Positions 1 through 8,899 of a stretch of 64,000 bases of DNA are shown one piece after another (position 1 is the stretch's first letter; the number at the start of each line of letters is the position of its first letter). Where the stretch lies: NCBI RefSeq assembly GCF_003990445.1, contig NZ_REEZ01000002.1, forward strand, positions 189,121-253,120, written 5' to 3'. The notes under the pieces are model-generated. The model did no database searches and had not been told where the DNA came from. It saw nothing but the letters and a program-made list of their open reading frames with translations. Source of the DNA: Pararhodobacter zhoushanensis. GTDB lineage: Bacteria; Pseudomonadota; Alphaproteobacteria; Rhodobacterales; Rhodobacteraceae. A program made the translations under genes and the position numbers.

Positions 1-1220
1 GCGGTGAAGGCCAGAACGGCGCAGGTACCGGCTGGGTTCTGTACCCGCCGCTGTCGACCCGTGAGTCGGGCTACTCGATGGACTTCGCGATCTTCGCCGT
101 TCACCTGTCGGGTGCCTCGTCGATCCTGGGTGCGATCAACATCATCACCACCTTCCTGAACATGCGCGCTCCGGGCATGACGCTGCACAAAGTGCCGCTA
201 TTCGCCTGGTCGGTGTTCGTCACCGCGTGGATGATCCTGCTGGCGCTGCCGGTTCTGGCCGGTGCCATCACCATGCTGCTGACCGACCGCAACTTCGGCA
301 CGACGTTCTTTGACCCGGCCGGTGGCGGGGACCCGATCCTGTACCAGCATATCCTGTGGTTCTTTGGCCACCCGGAAGTGTACATCATCATCATCCCCGG
401 CTTCGGTATCGTCAGCCACGTCATCGCCACCTTCTCGCGCAAGCCGATCTTTGGCTATCTGCCGATGGTCTATGCGATGGTCGCGATTGCGGCGCTGGGC
501 TTTGTCGTCTGGGCGCACCACATGTACACCGTGGGTATGTCGCTGACCCAGCAGACGTATTTCATGATGGCCACGATGACGATCGCCGTGCCAACCGGCG
601 TCAAGATCTTCAGCTGGATCGCTACGATGTGGCGCGGCTCGCTGTCGTTTGAAACGCCGATGCTGTGGGCCTTTGGCTTCCTGTTCCTGTTCACCGTTGG
701 CGGTGTGACCGGTATCGTGCTCAGCCAGGCCCCTGTCGACCGCATCTATCACGACACCTATTACGTCGTCGCACACTTCCACTACGTGATGTCGCTGGGC
801 GCCGTCTTTGCGCTGTTCGCCGGGATCTACTACTGGATTGGCAAGATGTCGGGCCGTCAGTACCCGGAATGGGCAGGCAAGCTGCACTTCTGGGCGATGT
901 TCATCGGTGCCAACCTGACCTTCTTCCCGCAGCACTTCCTGGGTCGTCAGGGCATGCCGCGCCGGTACATCGACTATCCGGAAGCCTTTGCGCTGTGGAA
1001 CTACGTCAGCTCGCTGGGCGCGTTCCTGTCCTTCGCGTCGTTCGTGTTCTTCATCGGCGTTGTGTTCTACACGCTGTTCTTCGGCAAACGCGTCACCGAG
1101 AACAACTACTGGAACGAGCACGCCGACACGCTGGAATGGACCCTGCCCTGCCCGCCGCCGGAGCACACGTTCGAGCAGCTGCCCAAGCGTGAAGACTGGG
1201 ATCACAGCCACGCCCACTAA
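1..1220 (+). CDS. ctaD: Cytochrome c oxidase subunit I, aa3 type (5' truncated)
   Basis: Catalytic subunit of the respiratory haem-copper oxidase, which reduces O2 at the haem a3/CuB site in the inner membrane. The reading frame is open from base 3, so the true start lies outside the window; the first internal Met is at 78. Visible family motifs include [13 protein letters not shown] (CuB His and the cross-linked Tyr), the HHMYTVG His pair and HFHYVMSLG (haem ligands), between many hydrophobic helices. The C-terminus is hydrophilic and His-rich (DHSHAH). A strong hairpin terminator follows directly. Identity is secure; only the 3' part of the gene is present. Confidence 0.98.
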   Translation, partial: GEGQNGAGTGWVLYPPLSTRESGYSMDFAIFAVHLSGASSILGAINIITTFLNMRAPGMTLHKVPLFAWSVFVTAWMILLALPVLAGAITMLLTDRNFGTTFFDPAGGGDPILYQHILWFFGHPEVYIIIIPGFGIVSHVIATFSRKPIFGYLPMVYAMVAIAALGFVVWAHHMYTVGMSLTQQTYFMMATMTIAVPTGVKIFSWIATMWRGSLSFETPMLWAFGFLFLFTVGGVTGIVLSQAPVDRIYHDTYYVVAHFHYVMSLGAVFALFAGIYYWIGKMSGRQYPEWAGKLHFWAMFIGANLTFFPQHFLGRQGMPRRYIDYPEAFALWNYVSSLGAFLSFASFVFFIGVVFYTLFFGKRVTENNYWNEHADTLEWTLPCPPPEHTFEQLPKREDWDHSHAH

Positions 1221-1234
1221 GGCACACCATTTCG

Positions 1235-1266
1235 AAAGGCCCCGGTTCACCCCGGGGCCTTTTGCT
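1235..1266 (+). terminator. Intrinsic terminator after ctaD
   Basis: A perfect 11-bp stem (AAAGGCCCCGG at 1235-1245 with CCGGGGCCTTT at 1252-1262) closes a six-base loop and is followed by T residues. It lies 15 nt after the ctaD stop. Confidence 0.9.
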
Positions 1267-1288
1267 TTCCCCCAAGCATGAGCCCGCG

Positions 1289-1687
1289 ATGCCCCCCAAA
1301 GCCATCATCCCGCCCGGGTCCGGCGATACCGTCCGCCAGCTGGCGCTGTCGCCGGGTGTGCTCTCGGGCGGTCATCTGTTCCTTACCGGCATGACCGGCA
1401 GCACCCCGACGGGTGAGATGCCCGCCGACCCCGAATCGCAGTTCCGCAACGCCTTCGACAAGATCGGCGCGGTGCTGGCAGAGGCCGGGCTGGGCTTTGA
1501 CGCCGTGGTCGAGATGACCAGCTACCACGTCGGTCTGCGCGACCATTTCGACGCCTTCGCCGCCGTCCGGCGCCGCTATGTCCAAGACCCTTTCCCCGCC
1601 TGGACCGCTGTCGAGGTCGCGGGATAGCGCCGCGAAGGCGCGCTGGTCGAGATCCGCGTGATCGCCAGCGCGCAAACCCTGCTATAA
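1289..1687 (+). pseudogene. RidA-family protein gene interrupted by an in-frame TAG
   Basis: Encodes a RidA/YjgF-like fold (enamine/imine deaminase family). The start at 1289 (MPPKAIIPPG) is chosen because the TTG at 1262 lies inside the ctaD terminator. The frame reaches the family's C-terminal strand, then hits TAG at 1625-1627. After it the same frame continues for 19 codons (RREGALVEIRVIA and a short tail) to TAA at 1685-1687, which is what an intact RidA C-terminus looks like. One base change (TTG to TAG) would explain it. The truncated product would be 112 residues and lack the last strand that packs at the trimer interface. It may be a recent pseudogene, a sequencing error, or read-through. 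Confidence 0.75.
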
Positions 1688-1727
1688 GACCCCAGAACAC
1701 AGACCCATCCCAACACAAGGCGCAACC

Positions 1728-2369
1728 ATGCTGACCATCTGGGGCCGACGCGATTCCTCCAATGTGCAAGCCGTGATGTGGGCGGTGGCCGAGCTGGGCC
1801 TGTCCCACGCCCGCATCGACGCAGGCCACCGCTTCGGCGTCACAGGCACGCCCGAGTTTCTGGCAATGAACCCCAATGGCACGGTCCCGGTGCTACAGGA
1901 CGGCGACGGGCCGGTGCTGTGGGAATCCGCCGCAATCCTGCGGTATCTGGCCAACAGCTACGCGCCTGACAGCTTCTGGCCCGTCGAGCCGGGTGCGCGG
2001 GCCGATGTTGACCGCTGGGCGGAATGGGCCAAGGTCAACATCGTGCTGCCCTTCGGTGGACAGGTGTTCATGCCGATGATTTTCCAAAAGCCCGAGGTCA
2101 GGAATGCGGCTGCGCTTGCGGCCAGCCTCAAGGCGCTGACTGCCAAGTTTCAGATGGCCGAGGCCCGGCTGGCCCTGCACCCCTATATGATGGGCGACAC
2201 GCTGACGCTGGCCGATATTCACATGGGCAATATTCTGTACCGCTATTTCACCCTCGACATCGCGCGCGCCGATCTGCCCGCGTTGCAGGCCTATTATGAC
2301 CGGCTCTGCGCGCGCCCGGCCTATGCCGAGCATGTCATGGTCTCGTACGACGCGCTGCGCCCGGCCTGA
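1728..2369 (+). CDS. Glutathione S-transferase family protein
   Basis: A 213-residue cytosolic GST-like protein. The N-terminal thioredoxin-like domain (about residues 1-80) shows a Ser/Asn pair after the first strand (RDSSNVQ), the cis-Pro region (NPNGTVPVL) and the glutathione-binding WESAAILRYL. The C-terminal part is the all-helical GST domain. Substrate cannot be read from sequence. The stop codon overlaps the next start by one base (TGATG), so it is probably co-translated with the DUF2244 gene. Confidence 0.9.
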   Translation: MLTIWGRRDSSNVQAVMWAVAELGLSHARIDAGHRFGVTGTPEFLAMNPNGTVPVLQDGDGPVLWESAAILRYLANSYAPDSFWPVEPGARADVDRWAEWAKVNIVLPFGGQVFMPMIFQKPEVRNAAALAASLKALTAKFQMAEARLALHPYMMGDTLTLADIHMGNILYRYFTLDIARADLPALQAYYDRLCARPAYAEHVMVSYDALRPA

Positions 2370-2878
2370 TGCCCTACGCCCTGACCCAAGACAGCGCCAC
2401 GCAGGCCACGCTGCGCGCCTGGCCGCATAACGCGCTGAACCCGCGCGGCTTTGTCATGGCAGTTGGCATGGCAGCCGGAACGCTGGCGATTCCGCTGCTG
2501 GCGGTGATCGGCTCGCCGGTGCTGTGGGGGCTGTTGCCCTTTGCCGGCATCGCGCTGTGGGGGCTGTGGTACGGGCTGGACCGCAACTGGCGCGATCGGC
2601 AGATCCTTGAGGAACTGGTCCTGAGCCGGGCGGAAATCACCCTGACCCGAACCAACCCGCGCGGCCCGCAACAGCAATGGCGCGCCGATCCGCATTGGGT
2701 ATCGTTGCGGCTGGTGCCCCGGGGCGGCCCGGTTGAGAATTACCTGATCCTGACCGGCGGCGGGCGCGAGGTCGAGCTGGGCGCATACCTCACCCCGGAC
2801 GAGCGGGCGTCGTTGCATGACGCCCTGTCAGACCTGCTGATGCGGTTGAAAACCTACGCGCCCGACACGTTCAGCTGA
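2369..2878 (+). CDS. DUF2244 domain membrane protein
   Basis: A 169-residue protein of the DUF2244 family, common in alphaproteobacteria near cytochrome oxidase genes. It has a short polar N-terminus, two hydrophobic segments at about residues 29-47 and 50-65 that form a membrane hairpin, and a soluble C-terminal domain of about 100 residues including WVSLRLVPR and a hydrophobic LILTGGGREVELG stretch. Molecular function is unknown. It overlaps the GST gene upstream by one base and runs tail-to-tail into the YqeY gene (8-nt overlap at 2871-2878). Confidence 0.85.
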   Translation: MPYALTQDSATQATLRAWPHNALNPRGFVMAVGMAAGTLAIPLLAVIGSPVLWGLLPFAGIALWGLWYGLDRNWRDRQILEELVLSRAEITLTRTNPRGPQQQWRADPHWVSLRLVPRGGPVENYLILTGGGREVELGAYLTPDERASLHDALSDLLMRLKTYAPDTFS

Positions 2879-3329
2879 GGCGGGATTTGACCATCGGCCC
2901 GACAGCGCCGAAATCCATCTGCCCGGTAAACTGCGTTTTCAGGGCATTCATCACCCGGCCCATATCGCGGATTGACGAGGCTTCAAGCTCGGAAATCGTC
3001 GCGGCAATCGCTGCCTCGACCTCGTCATCGCTCAACTGACGCGGCAGATAGCCCTCGATCACCTTGATCTCGTCGAGTTCGCGCTCGACCAGCTCCAGCC
3101 GACCGCCCTCTTCATAGGCCCGCGCGCTTTCCTGACGCTGCTTCACCATGCGCGACATCACCGCCGTGATCTCGACATCGGTCATCTCGCGGTCTTCGCC
3201 TTCACCGCGCAGGGCAATATCGCGATCCTTGATCGCGGCGTTGATCAGGCGCAGCGTGGACAGGCGCAGCGTGTCCTTTGCCTTCATGGCAGTCTTGAGG
3301 TCCTCGGAGATCCGGGCGCGCAGCGACAT
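2871..3329 (-). CDS. GatB/YqeY domain-containing protein
   Basis: A 152-residue protein of the YqeY family, related to the C-terminal tRNA-binding tail domain of GatB. The start at 3329 (MSLRARISEDLKTAMKAKD) is chosen because homologues begin there; the frame is open for about 50 more codons upstream, but that sequence does not look like protein. Characteristic features are KAKDTLRLSTLRLI near the N-terminus, a charged middle helix with QRQESA, and the GRVMNALK segment near the end. It probably interacts with tRNA or amidotransferase, but the role is unproven. It converges with the DUF2244 gene. Confidence 0.92.
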   Translation of the reverse strand: MSLRARISEDLKTAMKAKDTLRLSTLRLINAAIKDRDIALRGEGEDREMTDVEITAVMSRMVKQRQESARAYEEGGRLELVERELDEIKVIEGYLPRQLSDDEVEAAIAATISELEASSIRDMGRVMNALKTQFTGQMDFGAVGPMVKSRLS

Positions 3330-3490
3330 CAGGTCGATCCTTGGCTTGGGGAAAACGCTGGTTAACAGTCGCTCACCATACCCTTGTGCAGGGTCGAGAG
3401 CAACGTCTTCGCTGCGCCTGCAAAGCCCCGCCAAATCCCCGTCGCCACCCTTGACAGCGCCCCCCGAATACCGCAAAAACACCCGCGTGT

Positions 3491-3566
<76 letters not shown>

Positions 3567-3589
3567 ACCTCCCCCGAAACGCCGCGCCC

Positions 3590-3943
3590 TCAAAGCGCGG
3601 CGTTCGTGTTTTCAGCGTCCATCACCGGCAGGGTTTCGGCCCAGTCATAGAGATGCATCAACACGCCGCGCAACCCGGCGCCCTGCACGGTCAACGCGTA
3701 GGTCACCGTGCGGGGAAAACCGTTCGAGACCTGACGGCTGACCAATCCGCGCGCCTGCAAACCCTCAAGCCGCTCGGTCAGCACTTTGGGCGAAATCCCC
3801 GGCAAACGTTCCTGCAAGTCGGAAAACCGGCGCGGGCCGGCCTCAAGCTGCCAGAGCGTCAATGCGTTCCAGCGGTGGCCCAGAAATCCGAGCCAATCCT
3901 CGGCGAGGCATTGATCGGGGCGGCAAGGATCAGCGGTCAGCAT
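3590..3943 (-). CDS. HxlR-family winged-helix transcriptional regulator
   Basis: A 117-residue HxlR/DUF24 regulator. The core is WNALTLWQLEAGPRRFSDLQERLPGISPKVLTERLEGLQARGLVSRQV, the recognition helix and wing of this family. Two Cys near the N-terminus (residues 7 and 12) match the position of redox- or electrophile-sensing cysteines in some relatives. It is divergent from the oxidoreductase starting at 4035, which is its likely target. The stretch 3951-3967 (ACTTCCCATTTGGAAAG) between them is imperfectly palindromic and could be the operator. Confidence 0.9.
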   Translation of the reverse strand: MLTADPCRPDQCLAEDWLGFLGHRWNALTLWQLEAGPRRFSDLQERLPGISPKVLTERLEGLQARGLVSRQVSNGFPRTVTYALTVQGAGLRGVLMHLYDWAETLPVMDAENTNAAL

Positions 3944-4034
3944 CGTCAGGACTTCCCATTTGGAAAGGGTCGATTCGGTGTGATTGAAGCGCAGCAGGCG
4001 GCACTATGCCGCCGCGACCGCAGGAGACCAAGCC

Positions 4035-5027
4035 ATGAAACCCATCACCCTTGTCGGCGGCTACGGCCATGTCGGCTCAAAGATAGCGCGGCGTTTGCGC
4101 GATGCGGGATTGCCCGTCCGCATCGCCGGGCGCGATGTCCTGCGGGCTAAAGCGCTGGCCGACCAGCTTGGCACCGACGCGGCGCGGCTCGATCTGGACG
4201 ACGCCACAAGCTGGGACGCGGCCTTGAAGGAGTCGGGGCCGTTGGTGGTCTGCCTCGATACCGCCACGACCCAGTTCGCGAGCGCCGTTCTGACGCGCGG
4301 GCTGGGCTATGTCGATATCTCGGCTACCGACGCCGTACTGCAACGCCACGAATCGCTCGACCCTCTCGCCCGCTCGAACGGGGCGCTGGCGGTGCTGTCG
4401 GTCGGTCTGGCGCCGGGGTTGACCAATCTCATGGCGCTTGAGGCCTTGCGCGGGCTCGACCGGGTCGAGTCGCTGACAATCGGCGTGCTTCTGGGTCTTG
4501 GCGACAGCCATGGCGCTGCGGCGATTGACTGGACGCTCGACAGCCTGCGGCCCCTGCCGCCGGACGCGGTGCAGCGGCTCGACTTCGCCTCGGGTCCGGT
4601 GCCGACCATCCCCTTCGATTTTGCGGACCAGCATGTGCTGACCCGCGCCGGAATCCCTGCCGTCACCACCCGCCTCGGCCTTGGCTCGCCGCTGGTGACC
4701 GGTGCGTCACTCCGCCTGCTGTCGGCCCTCGCCCCGCGCCCGATGGTGCGCAAATTCCTGCGATGGAGCCTGCCGCGCTTTCGTGTGGGGTCGGACAGAA
4801 CCGGCCTGGTGATCATCGCCGAAGGATGGCGTGACGGCGCGCGGGTAACGCGCCGCCTGACCCTCGACGGGCGAGCCGAAGCCGAGATCACCGCGCTGGT
4901 TGCAGCCCGCGTGGCACGCGACATCGCCACGCGAACCGAGACCGGCGTGCATCATATCCAGACGCTGTGGCAGCTGGCGGATCTGGCCCCCGACCTGGCC
5001 GCTGAGGGGATCACGCTCTCTGCGTGA
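4035..5027 (+). CDS. Saccharopine dehydrogenase-like NAD(P)-binding oxidoreductase
   Basis: A 330-residue protein with an N-terminal Rossmann domain (PITLVGGYGHVGSKIARRL, then RIAGRDVLRAKAL) typical of the saccharopine dehydrogenase/NAD(P)-binding superfamily. The start at 4035 is preceded by a good Shine-Dalgarno (AGGAGA, 4022-4027); an upstream in-frame start at 3984 lacks one. The second domain contains GLAPGLTNLMALEAL, seen in this family. The substrate is unknown, and it need not act on saccharopine. It is divergent from an HxlR regulator and stands alone. Confidence 0.85.
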   Translation: MKPITLVGGYGHVGSKIARRLRDAGLPVRIAGRDVLRAKALADQLGTDAARLDLDDATSWDAALKESGPLVVCLDTATTQFASAVLTRGLGYVDISATDAVLQRHESLDPLARSNGALAVLSVGLAPGLTNLMALEALRGLDRVESLTIGVLLGLGDSHGAAAIDWTLDSLRPLPPDAVQRLDFASGPVPTIPFDFADQHVLTRAGIPAVTTRLGLGSPLVTGASLRLLSALAPRPMVRKFLRWSLPRFRVGSDRTGLVIIAEGWRDGARVTRRLTLDGRAEAEITALVAARVARDIATRTETGVHHIQTLWQLADLAPDLAAEGITLSA

Positions 5028-5040
5028 GCCCCCACGCCGG

Positions 5041-5472
5041 TCAGGCCAACGCGGCCCGTGCTTGGGTGATTTTCACCGCCGCCTGGGCCGCCTCGCGTCC
5101 CTTGTCGACGAAATGCGCCCGGTAGATCGCGTTGTGATGCGCGGTTTCCTGATACTGGTGCGGCGTCAATGAGACCGAAAGCACCGGCACCCCGGTCTCC
5201 AGCCCCACTTGCATCAACCCGCTGACCACGGCTTGTGCCACGAAATCATGCCGGTAGATGCCGCCATCCACCACGAAAGCCGCCGCCGCGACAGCCGCAT
5301 AGCGCCCGGTTTTCGCCAGATCGCGCGCCATCAGCGGCAGCTCGAACGCGCCGGGGACGTCGAACACATCGACCTGTTCAGCGGGAATTATCTGCAAGAA
5401 GCCTTCCAGGGCACGGTCGACGATATCGGCGTGCCAACCGGCTTTAACAAAGGCGTAACGGGTGTGTGTCAT
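5041..5472 (-). CDS. ribH: 6,7-dimethyl-8-ribityllumazine synthase, RibH2-like
   Basis: Condenses 3,4-dihydroxybutanone phosphate with the ribityl-uracil intermediate in riboflavin synthesis. The 143-residue protein has FDVPGAFELPL and AFVVDGGIYRHDFVAQAVVSGL, the two substrate-contacting segments of the family. The GG(I/T)YRH(D/E) region and the phosphate-binding loop resemble the decameric type II enzyme (RibH2) of rhizobia and Brucella. The start at 5472 has the Shine-Dalgarno AAGGAG upstream. The gene is isolated from other rib genes and is preceded by an FMN riboswitch, so it is probably repressed by FMN. Confidence 0.92.
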   Translation of the reverse strand: MTHTRYAFVKAGWHADIVDRALEGFLQIIPAEQVDVFDVPGAFELPLMARDLAKTGRYAAVAAAAFVVDGGIYRHDFVAQAVVSGLMQVGLETGVPVLSVSLTPHQYQETAHHNAIYRAHFVDKGREAAQAAVKITQARAALA

Positions 5473-5526
5473 AGCGGATCTCCTTATCAAGCGACACGTC
5501 ACCCAAGGCGATCCCATACATCCCGG

Positions 5527-5546
5527 CGCCGCGCGGCTGCGCGGCA
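5527..5546 (-). promoter_or_regulatory. Hairpin between FMN riboswitch and ribH
   Basis: A 7-bp GC stem (GCCGCGC/GCGCGGC, 5528-5534 with 5539-5545) with a four-base loop lies between the aptamer and the ribH start. It has no T-run, so it looks more like part of an expression platform acting on translation than a simple terminator. The role is inferred. Confidence 0.4.
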
Positions 5547-5554
5547 TCGGGCGA

Positions 5555-5697
5555 TGGTTCTCTTCCATCCGGACTGTGACCGTCGGCTCAGGAATTGCAC
5601 CTGATCTGCTGACCCTTCCGCAGGGAAGGCGCTCGCGGGCTTGCGGGAGGCCCGCTTACCGCCGGTGGGGAATTGCACCCCGCCCTGAGAACACGCC
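5555..5697 (-). promoter_or_regulatory. FMN riboswitch (RFN element)
   Basis: On the minus strand the element shows the conserved RFN blocks in order: TTCTCAGGGCGGGGTGCAAT, CCCCACCGGCGGTA, GCCCGCGAGCG, a variable GC hairpin, GGTGCAATTCCTGAGCCGACGG and CAGTCCGGATGGAAGAGA. It reads toward ribH, whose start is about 85 nt downstream. FMN binding would lower expression. Confidence 0.96.
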
Positions 5698-5730
5698 CTT
5701 ATCCCGCGCAAAACGCCGCTTCGCAAGATG

Positions 5731-7527
5731 TCACGCGCCCAGATGCGCCTCCATCTCGATCACCTCACCCACCCAATCGGCCCCTATGCCCGAGGCATTC
5801 GCCTCATCCGTGTCGATATGCATCTCGGTAAACGCGTTGGGCTGGATGCGGATCTTGGTATGGCCGAATGTCAGCGCCCGCTCCCCCTGCCCGATCCGCA
5901 CAGACACCATCTGCCCGTCCTCAAGCCCCATCGCCTGTGCGTCATCGGGGTGCATATGCACATGCCGCGCCGCCACGATCAGCCCGTCGGTGTCCAGCTG
6001 CCCGTTCGGCCCGATCAGCCGGACCGTCGGCGTGCCATCCAGATCGCCCGAATCGCGCACCGGCGCGTCGATCCCCAGCGCGAAACTGTCGGTGCGCGAG
6101 ACCTCGATCTGCGTGCGCCGCCGCAGCGGCCCCAGAATCGCGACATTCTCCAGCCGCCCCTTGGGACCAACCAGCGTCACCCGCTCCTTGGCCGCCCAGT
6201 TGCCCGGCTGGCGCAACTGCTTGGCGATGGTCAGCGCATACTCCGGGCCAAACAGCGCCTTCAGCGAGTCATCGGCCAGATGCACATGCCGCCCCGATAC
6301 CGCCACCGGGATCGGCCTGACCTCAGCCTCGGGCCGCGACAGATGCGCCGCCACCTCGCGCGCGATTTGCAATTGCTCGGCGGTCTCGGTCACCAGAACC
6401 GCCACCCGTGCGCCGTAAGACTGGATCTGCGGCGCCGCGCGCCCCGCCAGATCGACCGACTGGTTGCGGTCGAAATCCAGCCGCAATCCCATGAAGTCCA
6501 ACCCGTCACAGATCCGCCGCCGCATCGAAGCCGAGTTTTCGCCAATCCCGCCGGTGAACACAACCGCGTCCACACCGCCCATCCCCGCCGCATAGGCGCC
6601 GATGTATTTCCGCGCGCGGTGGGCATAGAGGTTGATCGCCATCTGCGCCGCCGCATCACCCGCCGCCGCGCGATCCTCGACATCGCGCATGTCGGACGAG
6701 CCAGTCAGACCTTTCAGGCCGCTGTCATGATAGAGCGCGTGCTCGATCTCCTCGATGCCCAACCCCAGCTGGCGTTGCAGATAGCCAAAGGCTCCGGGGT
6801 CCACGTCGCCCGAGCGCGTGCCCATCACCAGCCCCTCAAGCGCGGTCAGGCCCATCGAGGATTCAAAACTCTTGCCCAGATTGATCGCGCAGACACTCGC
6901 CCCGTTGCCCAGATGCACCGAGATGATCTTGAGCCGCGCCAAGGGCTGCCCCAGCGCCTGCGCCGCGCGCTCGGCGACGTATTTATGCGAGGTGCCGTGA
7001 AACCCGAATCGCCGCAATCCGGCCTCGCGCCACGCCGCCGGGACGGCATAGCTGTAGACGCGCGGCGGGTTGGTCAGATGGAACGCCGTGTCAAACACCC
7101 CGACTTGCGGCAGATCAGGCCAGACCGTCTGCGCCAGCCGGACGGCATGCAAATTGGCCGGATTGTGCAACGGGGCCAGGGGCGTCAGCGCCTCGATCCG
7201 CGACAGCGTCGGTGCATCCAGTACGACCGGCGTGGCAAACTCGGCCCCGCCATGCACGATCCGGTGCCCGATTGCCTCGATCCCGTCGATCCCGTGCTGC
7301 GCCAATACCTCCGGCACTGCCGCAATCGCCGCGCCCAGATCCGCATGCGGCGCCTCGCCCTGTTCGGCCACGCCGTCGATCTCCAGCGCAAACGCGCAGG
7401 CCCCATCCCGGAACCGCTCGAACGCGCCCTTCAACAACTGCCGCGTCTCGCTGCCCGCTCCCCGTGCGCCCTCGAAGACACCGAATTTCAGGCTCGAACT
7501 GCCCGCGTTGAAGACAAGGATGCGCAT
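5731..7527 (-). CDS. Acetate kinase fused to PduL-type phosphotransacylase
   Basis: A 598-residue two-enzyme fusion. Residues 1 to about 400 are acetate kinase (NAGSSSLKF at the start, HLGNGASV, VFTGGIGENS). Residues 402-598 are a complete PduL-type phosphate acyltransferase: the first His block SGRHVHL, the second AARHVHMHPDDA, and a C-terminal FTEMHIDTDEANA, which together supply the zinc ligands of PduL. Together they would convert acyl-CoA plus phosphate to acyl-phosphate and CoA, then acyl-phosphate plus ADP to acetate or propionate plus ATP. The start at 7527 has a CAGGAG Shine-Dalgarno. There is no microcompartment targeting peptide or shell gene nearby. Confidence 0.93.
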   Translation of the reverse strand: MRILVFNAGSSSLKFGVFEGARGAGSETRQLLKGAFERFRDGACAFALEIDGVAEQGEAPHADLGAAIAAVPEVLAQHGIDGIEAIGHRIVHGGAEFATPVVLDAPTLSRIEALTPLAPLHNPANLHAVRLAQTVWPDLPQVGVFDTAFHLTNPPRVYSYAVPAAWREAGLRRFGFHGTSHKYVAERAAQALGQPLARLKIISVHLGNGASVCAINLGKSFESSMGLTALEGLVMGTRSGDVDPGAFGYLQRQLGLGIEEIEHALYHDSGLKGLTGSSDMRDVEDRAAAGDAAAQMAINLYAHRARKYIGAYAAGMGGVDAVVFTGGIGENSASMRRRICDGLDFMGLRLDFDRNQSVDLAGRAAPQIQSYGARVAVLVTETAEQLQIAREVAAHLSRPEAEVRPIPVAVSGRHVHLADDSLKALFGPEYALTIAKQLRQPGNWAAKERVTLVGPKGRLENVAILGPLRRRTQIEVSRTDSFALGIDAPVRDSGDLDGTPTVRLIGPNGQLDTDGLIVAARHVHMHPDDAQAMGLEDGQMVSVRIGQGERALTFGHTKIRIQPNAFTEMHIDTDEANASGIGADWVGEVIEMEAHLGA

Positions 7528-7610
7528 GCTGTCTCTCCTGAGTTTTCCCACACGATAAGACCGCAGCCGCTGTTACGAAAGCATGACGCCACCTCCCGCA
7601 AAGGGTGTCC

Positions 7611-7700
7611 ATCATCTGTCCATAAATATCCCAGGGGTAGGCCGTCAGGCCGTAGGGGACAGCGTCCCCTGCGCGCGGCGAGGGGGCTCGCTGCCCCCGA
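7611..7700. repeat. Intergenic repeat copy 1 with GC-rich hairpins
   Basis: A copy of the window's recurrent element (ATCATCTGTC then an AAATATCC core at 7611-7631), followed by two GC hairpins: GGGGACAGCGTCCCC at about 7655-7669 and GGGGGCTCGCTGCCCCC at 7682-7698. It lies immediately downstream of yacG. Confidence 0.75.
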
Positions 7701-7709
7701 GCCGCGCCT

Positions 7710-7871
7710 CTACTCTTCCGGCTCGTCCGGCAGCTCGTCGGCCACCGGAATCGCGTAATCCGCCCGCAGCCAGCGCGCCAGGTCCACATCCGCGCAGCGC
7801 TTCGAGCAGAAGGGCTTGTACGCCTCGACCACCGGCTTGCCACAATGCGCGCATGTAGCCGCCTTGCTCAC
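7710..7871 (-). CDS. yacG: DNA gyrase inhibitor / zinc-binding protein YacG
   Basis: A 53-residue zinc-ribbon protein. The metal site is CAHCGKP and CSKRC (two CXXC/CXXXC knuckles), followed by the family's DLARWLRADYAIP. Escherichia coli YacG binds zinc and inhibits DNA gyrase. The likely start is GTG at 7869-7871, which overlaps the RNase stop (GTGA). It is the last gene of the infA-maf-RNase-yacG operon. Confidence 0.93.
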   Translation of the reverse strand: MSKAATCAHCGKPVVEAYKPFCSKRCADVDLARWLRADYAIPVADELPDEPEE

Positions 7872-8899
7872 ACCGGCCACCCGGCCAGCGGCGCACGGTC
7901 GCGCCGCCGCGTCAGCTCGAAATTGCCCAGCGGAGTCCACCCGGCCATCGTCGCTTCGCCTGCATCGGCGCGGAACGCCTTGCTCAGAACCTGCTCCAGC
8001 ACATGCCGGTCGCGCTTGGGACAGGGCGCGAAATCGACAATGATCATCCCGCCCATGCCCCGCAGCCGCAACTGCCGCGGCAGATCGCGCGCCGCCGCGA
8101 TCGAGGCTTTCAGCCCCGCCGCCGGTGACGTATCCGCGCCGGTGTTCACATCGACCGCGACAAAGGCGCGGGTCGCCTGAATCCACATCGACGCGCCGCC
8201 CTCAAGCGTCACCTCACCCCGTTGCAACGCCTCGATCTGGTCGAGAGCGCCCGAAAGATCGAGCGCCTCGGCGCTGTCGTCGACCTCATCCGCATCACCC
8301 CAGTCGCGCCAGGCCAGCTCATGTGGCCCCGGCGCGTCGACCAGCAGCTCGGGCCCGCCGCTCAGATCGGCCAGCACAGCCTCGGCCAGCGCCCGCATCT
8401 GAGTGATGTCTTCGGTGACGTCCTCGTCGCTCGCCTGCTCGCAGACCGAGCGCAGGATCAGGCCCAGCGTCTCGCTCGCCCCGGCCATCGCGGCACCGGC
8501 CAGTGCCGTCAGCTCATCGCGGATGTCTTCATCATGAATCGCGCGGCTGACATTCAGCCCCGGCGCATCGGGCGTGATGATCGCGTAGCGGCTCTTGAAC
8601 AGCAGGCGCTGCGTCAGCGGCAAGGCCTTGCCCGGCTCCACGGCTCCGGCGATCTGCACCAGAATGCGTTGCCCCGGTGCCAGACCCTTGGGCGCACGCA
8701 GAAAGCCGCTCTGGCCGTCCGGCAGGTCGACAAAGACGCCGCCCAGACCTTTGACCGGCCGTCCGACCACGCCGCGCAGGATCGCCCCGGTGCCCAGCGC
8801 GTCGGTTTCCATGGCCAGTTCTTCGATCTGGCCATCGACCATCAGCGCCGCAACCTCGCGGCCCTCGATCTGGCCAAGCGCAATCACCCGACCGATCAT
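7868..8899 (-). CDS. Ribonuclease E/G family protein (short form)
   Basis: A 343-residue RNase E/G-like endoribonuclease. It has an S1-like RNA-binding start ([21 protein letters not shown]), then the catalytic region with [12 protein letters not shown] (Mg-binding Asp) and MGGMIIVDF. It is shorter than RNase G (about 490 residues) and lacks the CPxCxG zinc-link and extra C-terminal domains, as in the short alphaproteobacterial paralogue of this operon. The start ATG at 8897-8899 overlaps the maf stop (ATGA). Its target RNAs are unknown. Confidence 0.9.
   Translation of the reverse strand: MIGRVIALGQIEGREVAALMVDGQIEELAMETDALGTGAILRGVVGRPVKGLGGVFVDLPDGQSGFLRAPKGLAPGQRILVQIAGAVEPGKALPLTQRLLFKSRYAIITPDAPGLNVSRAIHDEDIRDELTALAGAAMAGASETLGLILRSVCEQASDEDVTEDITQMRALAEAVLADLSGGPELLVDAPGPHELAWRDWGDADEVDDSAEALDLSGALDQIEALQRGEVTLEGGASMWIQATRAFVAVDVNTGADTSPAAGLKASIAAARDLPRQLRLRGMGGMIIVDFAPCPKRDRHVLEQVLSKAFRADAGEATMAGWTPLGNFELTRRRDRAPLAGWPV

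Noticed and set aside
198-1250. A 350-codon minus-strand frame opposite ctaD
   Set aside because: Antisense of a conserved gene, with no family signature.
1262-1288. TTG start for the RidA-like gene
   Set aside because: It lies within the ctaD terminator; the ATG at 1289 fits the family.
5728-7758. A long open frame of 676 codons on the + strand opposite the AckA-PduL gene
   Set aside because: Arg/His/Pro-rich composition with no family features; it is the complement of a highly GC-biased gene.
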